Shown: positions 50,733 to 59,716, counted from the stretch's first letter. The stretch is DNA of 64,000 nt from Lachnoclostridium sp. UBA5725 (GCA_002419585.1 DIGJ01000040.1:282741-346740); one strand, 5' to 3'. The notes: generated by a model from the letters alone, not told the origin. Program-made: numbers and translations.

Positions 50733-51140
50733 ATGAAGCATTGTCTACCCATTAATTTTATGATTTGCGGTCTTTGTGGTTGGTGTTTTGAATGTTTTTG
50801 GACGGGACTTGGTGCAATAAGAAAAAAGGAGGACAAACGATTTATCTGTAACACTTCCATTTGGATGTTCCCGATCTATGGCATGGCAGCCTTTATTAAA
50901 CCGGCCCGCCATCTGGTAAAACACTCATCAACATTAACACGTGGTATGATTTATACGATTTTTATTTTTACAACTGAATTTGTAACTGGCTCATGGCTTC
51001 GTAAACGAGATGCCTGTCCTTGGGATTACAGTAAATCTCCACTCAATTACAAAGGACTTATCCGTTTTGACTACGCCCCGCTTTGGTTTATTATGAGTCT
51101 AATCTATGAAAAAATCCTATGTGGAAAGAAATTAGCTTAA
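50733..51140 (+). CDS. Membrane protein, putative ABC transporter CmpB-like
   Basis: This protein of about 135 residues has three to four helices and resembles the family called putative ABC transporter type IV (CmpB): FMICGLCGWCFECFWTGLG, SIWMFPIYGMAAFIKP, and the end CPWDYSKSPLNYKGLIRFDYAPLWF. The function is unknown. The start is unsure: ATG 50733 fits family length, but no good ribosome site is seen; a TTG at 50694 follows the previous stop directly. The stop lies inside a long terminator stem. Confidence 0.68.
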   Translation: MKHCLPINFMICGLCGWCFECFWTGLGAIRKKEDKRFICNTSIWMFPIYGMAAFIKPARHLVKHSSTLTRGMIYTIFIFTTEFVTGSWLRKRDACPWDYSKSPLNYKGLIRFDYAPLWFIMSLIYEKILCGKKLA

Positions 51141-51165
51141 TCTCATTTCTTTCCCATAGGATTTT
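51111..51165. terminator. Bidirectional terminator overlapping the CmpB-like 3' end
   Basis: AAAATCCTATGTGGAAAGAAAT (51111-51132) pairs with ATTTCTTTCCCATAGGATTTT (51145-51165) with one mismatch; T-runs follow on both strands. It separates convergent genes. Confidence 0.9.
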
Positions 51166-51173
51166 TTTCTTGG

Positions 51174-51713
51174 TTATTCTAGTATTGATTTAATATCAAA
51201 TTCGTGGAATCGATGATAACTTGCATGCCCATCATCAAATTTCACGCAGTAATAATAGGGATCTGCTTTATTATCCATAAAGTGAATCAGATAATCAAAT
51301 TCGACTCCGTTTTGTTCTTCACATATATATTCCATGTTTGTTTTGTCAAATACGGTCTTTACATCTTCGATTGTAATATTATGTTGCTGAAATAATTCAA
51401 TCAAATCTACTAGAAAGGAATCTTCCATAACATGCTCATGAATATATCTGCTTCCCTTTGCGGATACGGAAATACAAAATCGATCCTCTTTTCGAGAAAC
51501 CGTTACTTCTCCCAGTTCATCTTTTACTTCTTCTTTAAATAAATGAATAGCTTTCTTTAACTCATCATCCGAATTGATCGAGGAAATGCCAAGTAGGTTA
51601 CATAAAGTAGTTCTTGGAAAGTATAATCGGACCGTTTCATATACATAGCCAAGCTTAATCTGTTGTTCTTTCATCATTTCATATAAGGTATTTCGTAATC
51701 TGTCAAGTTTCAT
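51174..51713 (-). CDS. DUF3877 family protein
   Basis: This 179-residue soluble protein starts MKLDRLRNTLYEMMKEQQIKLGYVYETVRLYFP, contains VTVSRKEDRFCISVSAKGSRYI and ends in DYLIHFMDNKADPYYYCVKFDDGHASYHRF. I associate this with DUF3877, found mainly in Lachnospiraceae. The function is unknown. It overlaps the QueG-like gene by 11 bp and is likely co-transcribed with it. Confidence 0.75.
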   Translation of the reverse strand: MKLDRLRNTLYEMMKEQQIKLGYVYETVRLYFPRTTLCNLLGISSINSDDELKKAIHLFKEEVKDELGEVTVSRKEDRFCISVSAKGSRYIHEHVMEDSFLVDLIELFQQHNITIEDVKTVFDKTNMEYICEEQNGVEFDYLIHFMDNKADPYYYCVKFDDGHASYHRFHEFDIKSILE

Positions 51714-52410
51714 TTTCTTCTCCAGTCTTCATTTGGTAGCGTTCACCAAATCGCATCGGACATACACTACGGCACTTATTGCATACAACGCTATCAAATC
51801 CTCGTTCTGTAGTTCCAAAAGTGTTATTCCTACACAACTTCTGAATCACAGACTCTCCATCTAACGCTTGCACAGGGCAGCTTTTTACGCATAGATTACA
51901 GCCTTCTAAGCAACTGGATGCCGCATATTCATCCGATTGTAATTCGAGATTTGTTAATATTGCACCCACTATTAATCTGTTTCCATATTTTGCATTCATA
52001 AGCAAGGTGTTTTTACCCAACGTGCCAATACCTGCATTAACCGCAGCATGTCTCATTGAAATCAAACCGCGTCCCTCCATTTTTTCACTGTCCCAATATT
52101 CATATGGTCCATCACACGGCATAGGAACAGCTATTCCCCCAGATACGTCTTCGATTAATTTGGTCGCCATCAACACAATCCTATCCACGTTTTGACAAGT
52201 CATGTCATTAAAATGACCATATATCAAATCAGGTTTCACTTCATATACTCCTTTGGGTAAAGCAATACCAATTACGATTACTGATTTACAATCACGATAA
52301 CTATCGCAAGGATGAAAACCCTTGGGTGCATGAGTAAATCTTGTAACACTTGCAAAACCACATACATCTGCCCCTAAGTCTAAAATCGTCTTCCTTATAT
52401 CTTCTTTCAT
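51703..52410 (-). CDS. QueG-like 4Fe-4S protein
   Basis: This 235-residue protein resembles epoxyqueuosine reductase in its N-terminal cobalamin-binding-type domain (VCGFASVTRFTHAPKGFHP; ISMRHAAVNAGIGTLGKNTLL). Two [4Fe-4S] motifs follow near the end: CLEGCNLCVKSCPVQAL and VCNKCRSVCPMRFG. It is shorter than true QueG (about 380 residues) and lacks the C-terminal HEAT repeats, so it is probably a related reductase of unknown substrate. The ATG at 52410 follows GGAGGGGG. Confidence 0.8.
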   Translation of the reverse strand: MKEDIRKTILDLGADVCGFASVTRFTHAPKGFHPCDSYRDCKSVIVIGIALPKGVYEVKPDLIYGHFNDMTCQNVDRIVLMATKLIEDVSGGIAVPMPCDGPYEYWDSEKMEGRGLISMRHAAVNAGIGTLGKNTLLMNAKYGNRLIVGAILTNLELQSDEYAASSCLEGCNLCVKSCPVQALDGESVIQKLCRNNTFGTTERGFDSVVCNKCRSVCPMRFGERYQMKTGEENET

Positions 52411-52432
52411 TTCCCCCTCCATATCTGGTATA

Positions 52433-53281
52433 TTATAACTCTTTATACAATTTTCTGTTAAAGTAAAATGCAAAAAATCCAAGCAATAAAAAGGAGCCAG
52501 ATTTTGTTAAAATTTGAGGTAGTGGTAATTCAATTCCCGACGCCATCTGACATAGAGTCTGTGGTATCATCATGATTCCAACCAAAATACAAGTCATTAA
52601 AAGAGCAGCTAATATAACGATGCCAAGTTTGTCTTCTTTCTTTAGCAGATATACTGTTACCAAGCAAAGGGGACCAACGATCCCCATATCAAGCACATAA
52701 GTTATTTCCGTTGTATAGACACCAATTAGCGCTAGGGTCCCACCATGAAACAGCGTAGGAATAATATCTGGCATCCATGCTACAATCAATGCTACTCCTG
52801 TGAGTATTAAGAACACAAAAACACCGTTTCGTTTCTGATATCGCAAAGCATTAAGATGGATCTTTTTGTATGCTCGAAACAGTTCAAAAAGAGAACAGGA
52901 AAACAAGGCAATGTATACTAGATGCAACTGATTATAGGTCACCCCAAATGCGATACTGGCTGCATAGTATAATGCACACGCATCAACGGAAAGTAGCAAA
53001 AGATGCGATTTATCTGATTTCTCCCTTTCATTTTTCCAATAAAAATATGCAAATAACGGGATTAAAACAAATAGGATACAAAAATCGGTACCGATTGAAA
53101 TAGGTGCTTTAAAATATGTATCATGTGCATAAATCCCGCTTCCATACATTTTAACAACTTGACCGTATTGATTGGTTACCTCATAGCCATTGCTAGAATT
53201 AAAAGATAAAATACCGAAAATTGATGTGATCAATAGCAATATGATAATGATCAAAGGCAGAATATTGATCTTCTTTTTCAT
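52433..53281 (-). CDS. Multi-pass membrane protein of unknown function
   Basis: This protein of about 282 residues has eight predicted helices. The first (about 6-27) is followed by an outer loop with NGYEVTNQYGQVVKMYGSGIY. No family was recognised. The ATG at 53281 overlaps the stop of the flavodoxin gene (ATGA) with GAGGA upstream, so it is translated with it. It is the third gene of the MarR-flavodoxin operon. Confidence 0.65.
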   Translation of the reverse strand: MKKKINILPLIIIILLLITSIFGILSFNSSNGYEVTNQYGQVVKMYGSGIYAHDTYFKAPISIGTDFCILFVLIPLFAYFYWKNEREKSDKSHLLLLSVDACALYYAASIAFGVTYNQLHLVYIALFSCSLFELFRAYKKIHLNALRYQKRNGVFVFLILTGVALIVAWMPDIIPTLFHGGTLALIGVYTTEITYVLDMGIVGPLCLVTVYLLKKEDKLGIVILAALLMTCILVGIMMIPQTLCQMASGIELPLPQILTKSGSFLLLGFFAFYFNRKLYKEL

Positions 53282-53826
53282 CCGAAATTCCTCACGCATT
53301 GGATCAATTCTTCTATATTTTTCTTATCTGTAAAATCTGCTGGTTTGTCAAACGCCATTAACATTCCAGTTACATCGTCTTCTGCGGATGTTCCTTTTTC
53401 CTTCGCATCTTTTTCCAATTTCTTTTTCATAAGAGACATCAATATTTTATTTCCTCTGTTTAATTTGGAATAATCAAATCCACCGCGCATATAAAAGCAT
53501 TTGATGTGTTCTCTTTGTTCCATCGAAAAGTTGTGTTCCCATACTTTGTCAATGTCATCTTTTCTAGGTGGTGTTGCACCCGTCGCAAATACAATTAGAT
53601 TTTTGTCCTTTAATGCTTCATAATTCTTTTTTATTAGATTGACTCCAGCAATACCACCAGCATAAAGGCCTCCACCGCAAATAATTGTATGGTATCCCTT
53701 GATATTTTCCAATGTTAATTTCTTGTTTTCTAAAACTTCGCAGTTCAGCTCTTTTGCTATCCATTCTGCATATTTTTTTGTAAATCCTGATTTTGAACTG
53801 TACACTACAATAATTGACTGACTCAT
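53278..53826 (-). CDS. Flavodoxin-domain protein
   Basis: This 182-residue protein has a flavodoxin fold of the HemG-like type. The FMN phosphate loop is SSKSGFTKKYAEW (about 10-22), followed by GGGLYAGG near 51 and FATGATPPR near 80. It carries electrons or reduces a substrate. It overlaps the marR gene by 4 bp and the membrane protein gene by 4 bp. Regulation by the MarR protein is likely. Confidence 0.85.
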   Translation of the reverse strand: MSQSIIVVYSSKSGFTKKYAEWIAKELNCEVLENKKLTLENIKGYHTIICGGGLYAGGIAGVNLIKKNYEALKDKNLIVFATGATPPRKDDIDKVWEHNFSMEQREHIKCFYMRGGFDYSKLNRGNKILMSLMKKKLEKDAKEKGTSAEDDVTGMLMAFDKPADFTDKKNIEELIQCVRNFG

Positions 53827-54266
53827 CTTAAATCCTCCATATTTTCTTCTAATTTTAAAAGGGTTCTCACCGCAACTGCCAAATCTTCTTTCGGTATATC
53901 ACAAAAAAGTTGTTGCATAAACTCCTTTTCCTTTTCCTCATACTTCTTACCAAAGCTTTTACACTGTTCTGTCATAGCAACGCGAAGCTTTCTTTTATCC
54001 TCTTGATCCTTTTCAAGCTTCACAAATCCGCTTTTTTCCAGTTTTAGTGCTATTTGTTTTACATTTTGGTGGGAACTTCCCATAACTTCGGCTAACTCAT
54101 TAATCGTTGGTGATTTACCAGGAAATAGTTCCAGGCAAACTAGCATAAACCACTGTTTGGCTGAAATCTCGTCAAAAAAGACATCACCAATCGCCTGAAG
54201 TTTATTTCCTAATACAAAAAGCATGCCAAATAGTAAATAATCTTCCTCATAATCTGGTATTTGCAT
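53823..54266 (-). CDS. MarR-family regulator
   Basis: This protein of about 147 residues has a MarR winged helix: ISAKQWFMLVCLELFPGKSPTINELAEVMGSSHQNVKQIALKLEKSGFVKLEKDQEDKRKLRV, where the last part is the wing. The ATG at 54266 lies six bases after AGGAG. It heads an operon with a flavodoxin and a membrane protein. Two GTAATATATTAC palindromes in its promoter are candidate operators, so autorepression is likely. Confidence 0.88.
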   Translation of the reverse strand: MQIPDYEEDYLLFGMLFVLGNKLQAIGDVFFDEISAKQWFMLVCLELFPGKSPTINELAEVMGSSHQNVKQIALKLEKSGFVKLEKDQEDKRKLRVAMTEQCKSFGKKYEEKEKEFMQQLFCDIPKEDLAVAVRTLLKLEENMEDLR

Positions 54267-54279
54267 CACGATCTCCTTT

Positions 54280-54332
54280 AGGTAATATATTACTTATATA
54301 CGTAATATATTACCTTTATATGTAAATGTCAA
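54280..54332 (-). promoter_or_regulatory. MarR promoter with two palindromic operators
   Basis: On the minus strand TTGACA (54332-54327), 17 bp, TATATT (54309-54304). The palindrome GTAATATATTAC occurs at 54302-54313 (covering the -10) and 54282-54293, centres 20 bp apart. Together they form a larger dyad, AGGTAATATATTAC ... GTAATATATTACCT. Confidence 0.85.
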
Positions 54333-54385
54333 GTGAATTCTGGTTTAATGGCGCTGGACGAACGTGGGGGAGTTGGGAAAGTCAC

Positions 54386-54613
54386 GCAAAAGGTGCGGTG
54401 AATTTTTGGTTTTCGAAATTCGAATGAAACGCAGGGGTAGCCCTTAAAATCATTTTAGCATTATGAGGTAGAAACTCTAGTAAGAATGTGCTCCCATAAG
54501 AGCTCATTCTTACCTGTTTAGAGGTTCTGCCGAGTGTTTAATGCGGCTGATTTTAAGGGCTACCCCTGTGCTTCATTCGAATTAGGGAAGACTATGTCCA
54601 CCGCGCATTTTGC
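54386..54613. repeat. Long-hairpin element A (228 bp)
   Basis: The outer stem (54386-54400 with 54599-54613) has 15 pairs, one wobble and one mismatch. The internal loop is 16 nt left and 15 nt right (AGGGAAGACTATGTC). The 36-bp stem (54417-54452 with 54548-54583) has one A-C mismatch and one G-T pair. Inside are GCATTA / TAATGC, then a weakly paired region, and a perfect apical stem GTAAGAATG / CATTCTTAC (54480-54488, 54504-54512) with GCTC / GAGC above it. The 3' inner strand shares GAGGTT, TTAATGCG and CTGAT with element B. It lies between the bidirectional terminator and the marR promoter. Confidence 0.82.
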
Positions 54614-54844
54614 TGATTTTGGTAAACGGTCCCGCTGTAGTCTGTAATGTTACAGTAAATAACAAAATTTATATAGGCGTAGTAAAGAAAATACAATTTG
54701 ATTGACGTTTGAGAAATATACAGAAAAAATGCAATCTGAGTATTGTCTGGAAATATACTGAAATGACAATTTAGATGTAGTAAAAATTGAATTAGGTAGC
54801 TATGTAATAGTTTATAAAATATTAAAAGAATTTACGTAATGAAA

Positions 54845-54896
54845 AAAAGAGTCAAGGGCATTTATCTTATCACATGATAACTGCCTTTGACTTTTT
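54845..54896. terminator. Bidirectional terminator between elements A and B
   Basis: AGTCAAGGGCATTTATC (54850-54866) pairs with GATAACTGCCTTTGACT (54876-54892), with one mismatch and one wobble; T-runs follow on both strands. A further 10-bp inverted repeat, GAATTAGGTA / TACCTAATTC (54789-54798, 54896-54905), surrounds it. The stretch 54614-54844 shows no gene or other structure. Confidence 0.75.
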
Positions 54897-54970
54897 ACCT
54901 AATTCACCGCTAATTCTAGTCTGTTTATGTAACATCAGAAAACCAGCGAGTCCGTATTTCGTAGTCAGCC

Positions 54971-55192
54971 ATAAAAGGCTGAGCTCATTACTATCCTTCA
55001 ATTTACACGGCTCCCATGCTAGGATTTTATATCATTGAGCATATGGAACGTAAACTCAATTGAGGAATTGGCTCCCCTATGAGCCAATTCCTCGATGCTT
55101 TGAGGTTACGTGGAATGCTTATGCGACTGATATAAAATCCTAGCATGGGAGCCGTGTAAATTGTAGAACAACTAAACTGCTCGGCCTTTTAT
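54971..55192. repeat. Long-hairpin element B (222 bp)
   Basis: The outer stem ATAAAAGGCTGAGC / GCTCGGCCTTTTAT (54971-54984, 55179-55192) has one wobble. The internal loop is 14 nt left and 15 nt right (TAGAACAACTAAACT). A perfect 36-bp stem (54999-55034 with 55128-55163) begins CAATTTACA and ends TGTAAATTG, as in element C. Inside are GCATA / TATGC, a weakly paired region with GAGGTT and TTATGCG as in element A, and a perfect 13-bp apical stem GAGGAATTGGCTC / GAGCCAATTCCTC (55062-55074, 55081-55093). It lies between the stop of the coiled-coil gene and a terminator. Confidence 0.85.
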
Positions 55193-55245
55193 AGCGTCAC
55201 TTATCAAACTCATGTCCTCCCGTCCTCCATGAAACCAGATTACAT

Positions 55246-56124
55246 TTACAGAATTTCGTCCACACTAATGCCCTTCAAATCTTCTTCCAGAACTTTTTGA
55301 CTATCCATAATATTTTTAATCTGCTTTTGCACTGCATCCTGCACAGTATCAGCACTCTGAATTTCCTGTGCATTATCTGGTGTTGCTTTATTTCCTGATG
55401 TCGTCTGGTTTTCCTGCGTTTTGCTTTGCGCTTTTTCTTCTTCTGCTCTTTTTTCTTCCTGAAGCTTTTCCGTCTTTTCTTCGTTTTCTTTGGAAGTTTC
55501 ATCGATGTTTTCCTTCGCTTCATCTATCATCATGCCAACTGTATCCTTACTTGCAGCTTCTAATATCGTATCCGATATTTCCTGCGCATCTACCATTGGA
55601 TGGGTTTTTAAAAGTCCGAGCTTTATTCCTTCGATTGACAAATTTTCGCTCATTGCTTGGCTTGCATAGGAATCCGCTTTGTTTGCTAATATTTTTTCCA
55701 TATCGTCATATTCAGCAGACATCGCCTCGTATTCCTCAGGTGTACAGACTTCTTTCATCTGCTCCTTGGTTTCTTTGACCTGCTGTAATTCTAGTATGGT
55801 CTCTTTTGCCTGCGCCTTAAAGCTTTCCCCGCGGCTTATACATTCATTAATACTATCATCTGATTTATTATCGCCTTCATAAGCATTCATAACCGCTTTC
55901 ATCGCCTGTTTTTGTGCCAATGCTTTACGCTGCGCAATTGGATCATTATTCTGATTTAAATTGCCCACATAAATAGATGTTCCCTCTTCTTTTTTTTGGC
56001 CGTTTTCTTCTTTTACTTCCTTTGAAGAAATCCCGCTTATTTTACCTTGAAATAATCCAATGTTATTATTCTCTTGTTGAGAATGATTCATTTGCCATGA
56101 ATTGAACCCTGTATTTAATTTCAT
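55246..56124 (-). CDS. Coiled-coil protein of unknown function
   Basis: This 292-residue protein is hydrophilic and has no signal peptide or membrane segment. The N-terminal 65 residues are Asn/Gln-rich (FNSWQMNHSQQENNNIGLFQG). Residues about 65-150 and 205-235 are strongly helical and charged, likely coiled coil, with a very Glu/Lys-rich part (EENEEKTEKLQEEKRAEEEK). No family was recognised. GGGGAGTG precedes the ATG. Long-hairpin element B lies just after its stop. Confidence 0.65.
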   Translation of the reverse strand: MKLNTGFNSWQMNHSQQENNNIGLFQGKISGISSKEVKEENGQKKEEGTSIYVGNLNQNNDPIAQRKALAQKQAMKAVMNAYEGDNKSDDSINECISRGESFKAQAKETILELQQVKETKEQMKEVCTPEEYEAMSAEYDDMEKILANKADSYASQAMSENLSIEGIKLGLLKTHPMVDAQEISDTILEAASKDTVGMMIDEAKENIDETSKENEEKTEKLQEEKRAEEEKAQSKTQENQTTSGNKATPDNAQEIQSADTVQDAVQKQIKNIMDSQKVLEEDLKGISVDEIL

Positions 56125-56193
56125 ATGTAACGCACTCCCCTTTGTAAAAATATGTAATACTCCTATATTTATATCGGCATCCTTATAAATAAA

Positions 56194-57054
56194 TTATACC
56201 CTTTTGGAAAAATAATCCACTTGGAATGTAATTTGAAATCCTGTAGATTGATAGAGTGAAAACGCAACTGGATTTTCCGAATCCACATCAAGTACCACAG
56301 TCTGTGAACGCTTAGCACCTTCCATTAATGCTTTATAGACTAGTTGCTTACCATAACCTCTTCCCTGATATTCTGAAAGTACCCCCACCCCATATAAAAA
56401 GCAATCTCCATCTTCCTCATTCAGGCTAAAAGATCCAACCACGTTTGATTGATCAAATGCTAAAAATCCGATTCGATGCCTGGAATGAACAACGGAATCT
56501 ATGAAGTTATCGCTGTCTTCGGTATCATCAAATGTAACTTTTAGTATTTCCTTCATGAAATTCTTATTGTCTTGCGTTACTACCTCAAAAGAAAGTGTAA
56601 GCTCATCACTTATGTCACTCTTTTCCTCTAAGACTTTGTATTCCATTCGGTATTCTGAATGATCGATTTTAGTCAATCCCATATGTATCAATACATTCGA
56701 ACCACTCTTACTATTTGCTTCTACTACAAATAAAATATTCGGTATTGATGCATTTTTTATTTCTTCCATCGCAGCTTCAAGCAAAGCATGAAAACAGCCT
56801 TGTCCTCTAAAATCTGGATGTGTTGCTGCCAATATTTCTGCCTCCATTTTTGAAGGTACAAAAGTGGTCAGAAATGAGATTAGCTTTTCTCCCTCATAAC
56901 CCAAATAAAAACATGGAAATTTTTTATCAAAATTTATTTCATTTGATAAAAATGCATGATTTTGCAGGTTTTCGAATGCAAAGCACACGTTCTCCAATTC
57001 ATTTATCTGTTTTGTCTGTTTTTCATTTAATTCATTTGTTTTTTCAATTCTCAT
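56194..57054 (-). CDS. GNAT N-acetyltransferase with two GNAT-like domains
   Basis: In this 286-residue protein both halves resemble GNAT folds. In the first (about 1-140) the acetyl-CoA loop is HPDFRGQGCFHALLEAAM. In the second (about 150-286) it is LSEYQGRGYGKQLVYKALM. Such tandem enzymes acetylate small amines or peptides; the substrate is unknown. It overlaps the end of cobQ by 4 bp, so it is expressed with the cobalamin genes, although no link to cobalamin is known. Confidence 0.85.
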   Translation of the reverse strand: MRIEKTNELNEKQTKQINELENVCFAFENLQNHAFLSNEINFDKKFPCFYLGYEGEKLISFLTTFVPSKMEAEILAATHPDFRGQGCFHALLEAAMEEIKNASIPNILFVVEANSKSGSNVLIHMGLTKIDHSEYRMEYKVLEEKSDISDELTLSFEVVTQDNKNFMKEILKVTFDDTEDSDNFIDSVVHSRHRIGFLAFDQSNVVGSFSLNEEDGDCFLYGVGVLSEYQGRGYGKQLVYKALMEGAKRSQTVVLDVDSENPVAFSLYQSTGFQITFQVDYFSKRV

Positions 57055-58559
57055 TCCTGTTCCTCCAATATACGATAAATTTCCTTTATATCAATGCTTG
57101 CTCTAACAGCATCTGCCAATATGTCAAATTGTTTTTCTTTATATTCACGATAAGAAAAGGAAAGCTTATTAGAGCGTTTCTGTCCTTTTCTTTGATAAAG
57201 CAAGTCAATTACAGCCTCTGCCATCTCCTCCTCGTCAAAAATACCATGCAAATAAGTTCCTGCTATATTACCATTTACAGCTCCTTCTTCATTTTCATCT
57301 ATCCTCAAAAAAGGCTCTGATTTTGCTTTCACATCTGGTTCCTTGATTCGTTCCGTCTGCCCCATATGTATTTCATAACCTCTTACCAAAATGTCGGACA
57401 GACAGGAAAAAGGTCCCTTTATTGAATCAATTTTACCCTGTGCTTGTTTTCTTATTTTTTCTTTGCCAAATACCGTTTTTGTAGGAAGCAGTCCCATTCC
57501 TTTCATACTCTTTCCTACTTCGACGGCGTAGGGATCTTCAATGGTTTCTCCAAGCATCTGATACCCACCGCATATTCCAAAAATTAGTACTCCCATTGCA
57601 GCCGCCTTGCATATCTGTTCTTCTAATCCATTTTCACGAAGCCACTTCAAATCATCCATTGTATTCTTCGTTCCAGGTAATATAATAAGGTCTGCAATAC
57701 TTAATTCCTCCGGTTTACTTACAAAGCGTACCGAAACATCTGCTCGATGTGATAGTGCATCAAAATCTGTAAAATTCGAAATATGAGGTAGGCGAATAAC
57801 CACTATATCAATTGGAGCAGTTATCAATTTCTTCTCTAATTGTCCAGCAAGACTATCTTCCTCTTCCACATCAACGCTTACATAAGGAACTACACCGATC
57901 ACCTTTTTATTACACCGCTCTTCTAGCATAGTAAGTCCAGGTTTTAAAAGCTCCAAATCTCCACGAAATTTATTGATCACTAACCCCTTGATTCTGTTAC
58001 ATTCCTCGGGTTCTAATAATTCCAAGGTTCCAACTAGCTGTGCGAATACTCCTCCTCGGTCAATATCTCCAACCAAAATTACTGGTGCATTCACTAGTTT
58101 TGCTAGGCCCATATTTACAATATCATCCTGTTTTAAATTAATCTCTGCCGGACTACCCGCTCCTTCAATCACGATAATATCATATTCGTTTGAAAGAGTT
58201 TGATACGCACTTAAAATATCTGGAATAAAACGTTTTTTCTCGTTAAAATAGTCGATTGCATCTTGATTTCCATAAACTTCTCCATTGATAATAACCTGAC
58301 TTTTCATATCGGAAGTTGGTTTTAAAAGAATCGGATTCATTTCGACTCTTGGCTCAATCGATGATGCTTCTGCCTGCATTGCCTGCGCGCGACCGATTTC
58401 CAATCCGTCTTTCGTTATGTATGAATTTAGAGCCATATTCTGTGATTTAAACGGTGCAACCTTATAGCCATCCTGATGAAAGATGCGGCATAATCCTGCT
58501 ACCAATAGACTCTTTCCTGCATTTGACATGGTACCTTGAACCATAATTGTTTTTGCCAT
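57051..58559 (-). CDS. cobQ: Cobyric acid synthase
   Basis: This 502-residue enzyme (CobQ/CbiP) amidates the b, d, e and g side chains of adenosylcobyrinate diamide with glutamine and ATP. The N-terminal ATPase has MVQGTMSNAGKSLL (residues 7-20) and KSQNMALNSYITKDG. The C-terminal glutaminase (about 255-440) has FGICGGYQMLGE with the catalytic Cys, and a late TYLHGIFD His. It follows cobD by 1 bp and is read with cbiB and cobD. Confidence 0.95.
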   Translation of the reverse strand: MAKTIMVQGTMSNAGKSLLVAGLCRIFHQDGYKVAPFKSQNMALNSYITKDGLEIGRAQAMQAEASSIEPRVEMNPILLKPTSDMKSQVIINGEVYGNQDAIDYFNEKKRFIPDILSAYQTLSNEYDIIVIEGAGSPAEINLKQDDIVNMGLAKLVNAPVILVGDIDRGGVFAQLVGTLELLEPEECNRIKGLVINKFRGDLELLKPGLTMLEERCNKKVIGVVPYVSVDVEEEDSLAGQLEKKLITAPIDIVVIRLPHISNFTDFDALSHRADVSVRFVSKPEELSIADLIILPGTKNTMDDLKWLRENGLEEQICKAAAMGVLIFGICGGYQMLGETIEDPYAVEVGKSMKGMGLLPTKTVFGKEKIRKQAQGKIDSIKGPFSCLSDILVRGYEIHMGQTERIKEPDVKAKSEPFLRIDENEEGAVNGNIAGTYLHGIFDEEEMAEAVIDLLYQRKGQKRSNKLSFSYREYKEKQFDILADAVRASIDIKEIYRILEEQE

Positions 58560-58560
58560 C

Positions 58561-59598
58561 TTATTTTTCCTCTTGTAATACTGTTACCAGTCTCTCATTT
58601 TCTGTATGTGTTCGAATCGCGATACGGTATGTTCCTTTTTCTAAGTTTCTAAAATTACTGCAATCACGAAGTATCATCTTATTCTCTTTGAAACGTTGAT
58701 ATAAACCACTGGAAGCTTCGAAGAATATAAAGTTAGCATGTCCTTCAAAGATATGCTGAATAAAAGGCGATTGCAAGTTTTTCTCCAGAAAAATACGTTC
58801 TCTTTTTATATATTGTCTAGTAGCAATCAAAAAATCCCTGTCCTTTAGTGCTGCTAGCCCTGCAAGCTGAGCTGGCACAGATGTGTTCCAAGGCTGCATT
58901 CTGCTTCTTATTTTTTTTAACATATCAATATTCGCAGACATTAAATAACCTAACCGCAAGCCCGGCATCGCATATATTTTCGTAAAGGCACGTAAAACCA
59001 TAAGGTTTGAATATTTTTTTAATTCCATCTTCATAGAGATTGCTGTCTCTTCTTCTACAAAAGGAAGAAAACATTCATCTAGAACGAGATAGGTATTACA
59101 TTCCTGACAACGCTTTGCGATTTTTACAAGCAACTCTTTCTTGATTAAACCACCCGTTGGATTGTTTGGATTGCATAAAAAAATAATATCGGTATCTTTT
59201 GATATTGCATCTAAAAAACCATCATCCAGCTGATACTCCAGATCACGCTTTAAAAAATAAGAATCCACCTTACAATCAACATTTGTTAGAGCTATTTCAT
59301 ATTCCTGAAAGCAAGGAACCGCTAACAATGCTTTTTTTGGTAATAACGTATAGCAAATCGCATAAATTAACTCAGCCGCACCATTTCCTAGTATAATCTG
59401 GTCGAAATTAATTTCTTCGACCTTTGCTAACTCATTCACTAAATCTGTGCCATCATAATCTGGATAATAAATGGATTCTGATATTCCTCTAATCGCTGCA
59501 TCCATACAGCCTTTTGGCATTCCAAGTGGGTTAATATTGGCTGAAAAATCCAGCATTTCTCTATTCTGATAACGATCCCCACCATGTAAATATTTCAT
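58561..59598 (-). CDS. cobD: Threonine-phosphate decarboxylase-like aminotransferase (CobD type)
   Basis: This 345-residue PLP enzyme of fold type I resembles histidinol-phosphate aminotransferase: LDFSANINPLGMP at the start, NPNNPTGG near 145, VLDECFLPF near 172, the PLP lysine in RAFTKIYAMPGLRLGY near 210, and a final RIAIRT. Its place between cbiB and cobQ indicates the cobalamin enzyme that decarboxylates threonine phosphate to aminopropanol phosphate. A histidine-pathway role is less likely. Confidence 0.88.
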   Translation of the reverse strand: MKYLHGGDRYQNREMLDFSANINPLGMPKGCMDAAIRGISESIYYPDYDGTDLVNELAKVEEINFDQIILGNGAAELIYAICYTLLPKKALLAVPCFQEYEIALTNVDCKVDSYFLKRDLEYQLDDGFLDAISKDTDIIFLCNPNNPTGGLIKKELLVKIAKRCQECNTYLVLDECFLPFVEEETAISMKMELKKYSNLMVLRAFTKIYAMPGLRLGYLMSANIDMLKKIRSRMQPWNTSVPAQLAGLAALKDRDFLIATRQYIKRERIFLEKNLQSPFIQHIFEGHANFIFFEASSGLYQRFKENKMILRDCSNFRNLEKGTYRIAIRTHTENERLVTVLQEEK

Positions 59599-59716
59599 AA
59601 CTTAGCTCCATTCTGCGCTACTCTTTATTCAATCAACATTCCCTTTACTCTTTTTGTTGCAATCTTCTTTATCGTAGTATTTGCTGTTAAAAAATACGTT
59701 CTCTTGCTCTTTCCAT

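Noticed and set aside
39582..55192. Long-hairpin elements as integron attC sites, retron msd regions or 6S RNA
   Set aside because: No integrase or reverse transcriptase gene is in the window, no typical attC core sites were seen, and an unbroken 36-bp stem does not fit the bulged structure of 6S RNA.
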